A DNA stretch of 43,857 nt, taken from positions 1 to 43,857 of the forward strand of contig CALUZR010000027.1 of the NCBI GenBank assembly GCA_944325335.1, in the 5' to 3' direction. The notes below the pieces were generated by a model. It was not told the DNA's origin and ran no database searches. It was given only the letters and a program-made list of their open reading frames with translations. Made by a program: the position numbers and the translations under genes. Positions 41,322-43,857 of this stretch are shown piece after piece. Position 1 is the stretch's first letter, and every line of letters starts with the position of its first letter. Origin of the DNA: an uncultured Parabacteroides sp. GTDB taxonomy: Bacteria > Bacteroidota > Bacteroidia > Bacteroidales > Tannerellaceae.

Positions 41322-43532
41322 TTAATATACTTGATAGGTATCTCCCTTAATTTCAAGCGGGTAAAATACCCCTTCCGATTGGAAAGGCTGCCCGCCACCG
41401 ATGTAGACATCCAGCTTCCCGGCGCGTTCCATCAGCAAGCCTTCCGAATCCACCAGGGCCAGTTCTTCGGGTGTGAGCGTGAAGCTGACTTCCTGGCTCT
41501 CTCCCGGCTCCAGGCTGATGCGGTGGAAACCTTTCAGGGCGCAGATAGGTTTAGGTTGGATATTCTCCCCGGTATGCGAGAGGTAAAGCTGGACCACCTC
41601 TTCGCCTCCCCGGTTTCCGGTGTTCTTGACGCGCGCCTTGAAGATAATCCCTTTTCCTGTCTGCACGATCGAATCGACGGGGCAAGGCTTGTAAGCAAAC
41701 GTGGTATAGCTCAACCCATACCCAAAGGGATAGCGAACTTGTCCGCGGTAGTAGCGGTAGGTACGGTTCTGCATCGAATAATCCTCGAAGGGGGGAAGGT
41801 CTTCATCGCTCATGTAGGTTGTCAGCGGCATTCGCCCGGCCGGATTGTAATCGCCCAGCAAAATGTCGGTAATGGCATCACCTGCTGCCTGACCGCCGTA
41901 CCAAGCCTGGAGGATGGCATCAACATGTTGGCTTTCCCACTCAAAACTCATGACCGAGCCAGACATGTTCACCAGGATCAGCGGTCGCCCGGTCTTTTCC
42001 AATTCCTTGAGCAAATCGAGCTGGACTTTTGGGAGCTTTGTCGATAGGCGGTCTCCACTCGCAAAACCTGCATAGCCATCGGCACCGGCATCACCCGCCT
42101 CTCCCTCGTAGTTGGCATTAATGCCCGACACGAAGATAATCACGTCCGCTTTTCGTGCCCTTTCCGCAATGGCTTGGAAAGAGGGCGCATTTTCGAGGAG
42201 GCGCACATGGTCCACGCCTTTCATATAGTCGATTTCCACATCATCGCCCAAGCGGCGTTGCAGGCTCTCCAAAGGTGTGACGATTTCGCTCGGCGTCCCG
42301 AAATAGTTCGCCAGCAGTGTCTGCTCATCATCCGCATTGGGGCCGATGAGCGCAATCCTCCGCAGCTTTTCCCTCTTCAGCGGAAGGGTTTGCCGCTCGT
42401 TTTTGAGCAGTACCATCGATTTGCGCGCCATCTCGTAAGCCTGCTGCTGATGCGCTTCACATTCGATGACGTCCCTATTAATATGGCCATAAGGATTTTC
42501 ATCCGCCGGGTCGAACAGTCCTATCTTGAAAAGGATCGTCAGGAGGCGTTTGAGCGAGACATCCACGTCGCGTTCCTCAATCAATCCCTGCTGCACCCCT
42601 TGCTCCAGAAGCTGGTAAAGGTTTCCACACTCCAAGTCAGTTCCTTTCAGCACTGCATCACTCACGGCTTCGACGTCCGTAGCATGTGTCTTATGGTTGT
42701 GGGCAAAATCATTAATAGCCCAACAATCAGAGGTCACGTACCCATCAAACTTCCACTGCGCACGAAGGATGTGGTGCAGGAGTTCATTATTTCCACAGCA
42801 CGGCTGATTTTCGAGCCGGTTATACGCGCACATGACGCCGTGCACTTTTTCCTTGACCACTAACTCGCGGAATGCCGGCAAGTAGGTATCCCAGAGATCG
42901 TAGGCACTGACCGACACATTGAACGTGTGTCTGCTGGCCTCTGGCCCACTATGTACAGCATAATGCTTGGCGCAGGCGACGGCTTTCAAATGTTCCGGAT
43001 CATTTCCCTCCAATCCGCGGACCATGGCAGCTCCCATTTTCGCCGTCAGGAATGGATCTTCCCCATACGTTTCCTGTCCGCGGCCCCACCGGGGATCCCG
43101 GAAGATGTTCACATTCGGTGTCCAGTATGTCAAACCTCGGTAAGGCCCGCCTGTCTTTCCTGCCCTCAAGTCCTCATTGAAGAGCGCCCGCCCTTCCGAT
43201 GAGATCATATCCGCACTTTTCTGCATGGCTTCCGTGTCGAATGTCGCCGCCAGGACAATCGCTTGGGGAAAGACAGTCACTTTTTCCTGCGTGCGAGCTA
43301 CTCCGTGCAGTGCCTCGTTCCACCAATTATAGGCTGGAATCCCCAGGCGTTCGATGGCAGGCGATTGATGCTTCATCAGTTGTACTTTCTCTGACAATGT
43401 GAGTCGGGAGACGAGGTCATTAACACGCGCCTCGATCGGGAGCTCCGTATCCCGAAAGGGATAATCCTGCTGGGCGATCACCGCATGGGAAGAGGCCAGC
43501 AAAAAGAGCGAACAAACCAGTTGTTTTATCAT
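41322..43532 (-). CDS. Glycoside hydrolase family 3 (beta-xylosidase/beta-glucosidase)
   Basis: An exported enzyme of 736 residues. Signal peptide MIKQLVCSLFLLASSHAVIAQ, N-terminal TIM barrel (about 30-340) with NWWNEALHGVAR, RDPRWGRGQETYGEDP, Lys189-His190 for substrate binding and the nucleophile Asp269 in GYVTSDCWAIND, an alpha/beta sandwich (about 370-590), and a fibronectin III-like C-terminal domain (VKNTGNRGGEEVVQLYLSHTG, ending LDVYIGGGQP). The NWWNEALHGVAR stretch is the form found in beta-xylosidases, so a xylan or arabinoxylan substrate fits the GH43 partner. It heads the visible operon GH3-GH43-GH2. A hairpin lies between it and the gene upstream. Confidence 0.93.
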   Translation of the reverse strand: MIKQLVCSLFLLASSHAVIAQQDYPFRDTELPIEARVNDLVSRLTLSEKVQLMKHQSPAIERLGIPAYNWWNEALHGVARTQEKVTVFPQAIVLAATFDTEAMQKSADMISSEGRALFNEDLRAGKTGGPYRGLTYWTPNVNIFRDPRWGRGQETYGEDPFLTAKMGAAMVRGLEGNDPEHLKAVACAKHYAVHSGPEASRHTFNVSVSAYDLWDTYLPAFRELVVKEKVHGVMCAYNRLENQPCCGNNELLHHILRAQWKFDGYVTSDCWAINDFAHNHKTHATDVEAVSDAVLKGTDLECGNLYQLLEQGVQQGLIEERDVDVSLKRLLTILFKIGLFDPADENPYGHINRDVIECEAHQQQAYEMARKSMVLLKNERQTLPLKREKLRRIALIGPNADDEQTLLANYFGTPSEIVTPLESLQRRLGDDVEIDYMKGVDHVRLLENAPSFQAIAERARKADVIIFVSGINANYEGEAGDAGADGYAGFASGDRLSTKLPKVQLDLLKELEKTGRPLILVNMSGSVMSFEWESQHVDAILQAWYGGQAAGDAITDILLGDYNPAGRMPLTTYMSDEDLPPFEDYSMQNRTYRYYRGQVRYPFGYGLSYTTFAYKPCPVDSIVQTGKGIIFKARVKNTGNRGGEEVVQLYLSHTGENIQPKPICALKGFHRISLEPGESQEVSFTLTPEELALVDSEGLLMERAGKLDVYIGGGQPFQSEGVFYPLEIKGDTYQVY

Positions 43533-43681
43533 ATCATCCGTATTTTTAGTGTTTATGGATATTGTCTTTATTCGTTTTTATAGTTTCTCTGCAAGGTAAG
43601 ACAATCTTTCTACCTATTTGTACCCAATTTTCAGGTATTTTTTCTCCTATTTTCTTCCTCCCCTTTTTCTAAGTAAAAGAT

Positions 43682-43745
43682 GAGGAGCCGAAAGCTACTC
43701 TCCTGCAGAGTTCTGGCCTCTTCACAGGACACTTTCAGGCTCCTC
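43682..43745 (-). terminator. Long imperfect hairpin, probable terminator of the upstream gene
   Basis: GAGGAGCCGAAAG (43682-43694) pairs with CTTTCAGGCTCCTC (43732-43745) with one bulge, and inside it TCCTG pairs with CAGGA. Read on the minus strand it ends in ATCTTTTACTT. It lies 27 bases after the stop of the partial gene at the window edge. From 43533 to 43681 nothing else is clear; a degenerate TACCTTGC in the area may be the GH3 -7 box. Confidence 0.5.
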
Positions 43746-43771
43746 TATTGACAAGCGCAATGTCTACTTCA

Positions 43772-43857
43772 TCAAATCACGTCCAGCTCAGTTGGATACT
43801 CAATCACCATCGGTTTTTCGAGCGGCGGATTTCCCTCGCCATTGTAGTAAGTCTCTA
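43772..43857 (-). CDS. 3' end of an unidentified gene upstream of the glycosidase operon (partial)
   Basis: On the minus strand, one frame reads ETYYNGEGNPPLEKPMVIEY, then PTELDVI, and stops at 43772-43774, while the other two frames are closed. The composition looks coding and the same direction as the glycosidase genes suggests part of the same cluster. The fragment is too short for a family call. Confidence 0.5.
   Translation of the reverse strand, partial: ETYYNGEGNPPLEKPMVIEYPTELDVI

Overview
The window looks like a chromosomal segment of a member of the Bacteroidales, most likely Tannerellaceae (Parabacteroides-like). Three things point there: repeated -7 promoter boxes of the Bacteroidetes form TAnnTTTG with little sign of Shine-Dalgarno sites, DUF6383/T9SS-like C-terminal sorting domains on two large secreted proteins, and polysaccharide-degrading glycosidases. 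The genus is an inference from family composition, not a measurement.

Layout. 1-7.3 kb: two large secreted repeat proteins (the first lacks a recognisable export signal at its N-terminus). 7.7-9.8 kb: a radical SAM/SPASM enzyme sandwiched between two paralogous lipoproteins, the rSAM/lipoprotein system, whose function is unknown. 9.9-13.0 kb: RNase P RNA (minus strand) divergent from valS. 13.1-19.1 kb (minus): an envelope operon of a 998-residue TPR protein, an outer-membrane barrel protein and an OmpA-type lipoprotein. 19.2-20.5 kb (minus): dusB and a 53-codon small gene. 20.5-24.1 kb (plus): a His-rich membrane protein, a TonB-dependent receptor and a DUF554 membrane protein. 24.2-30.3 kb (minus): an ABC-type tripartite efflux operon (ATPase, two permeases, adaptor, TolC). 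30.7-33.3 kb (plus): two DUF1573 proteins and the GTPase MeaB. 33.6-36.8 kb (minus): hisS, mnmA and a small TlpA-like thioredoxin. 37.1-43.9 kb (minus): GH2, GH43 and GH3 glycosidases plus the 3' end of another gene, probably a hemicellulose or plant-glycan degradation cluster.

The most unusual structure is not in the genes. At least seven intergenic spaces hold arrays of short palindromes. The palindrome sequence is usually private to its locus, but the spacing is regular: about 21, 23 or 41-42 bp, near two or four helical turns. A second class consists of five long, nearly perfect inverted repeats that abut stop codons; two of its families occur twice each in this window. Neither class is explained by coding, CRISPR or insertion-sequence models. 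Together with the lipoprotein-rSAM-lipoprotein cassette, these are the best candidates for undescribed biology here.
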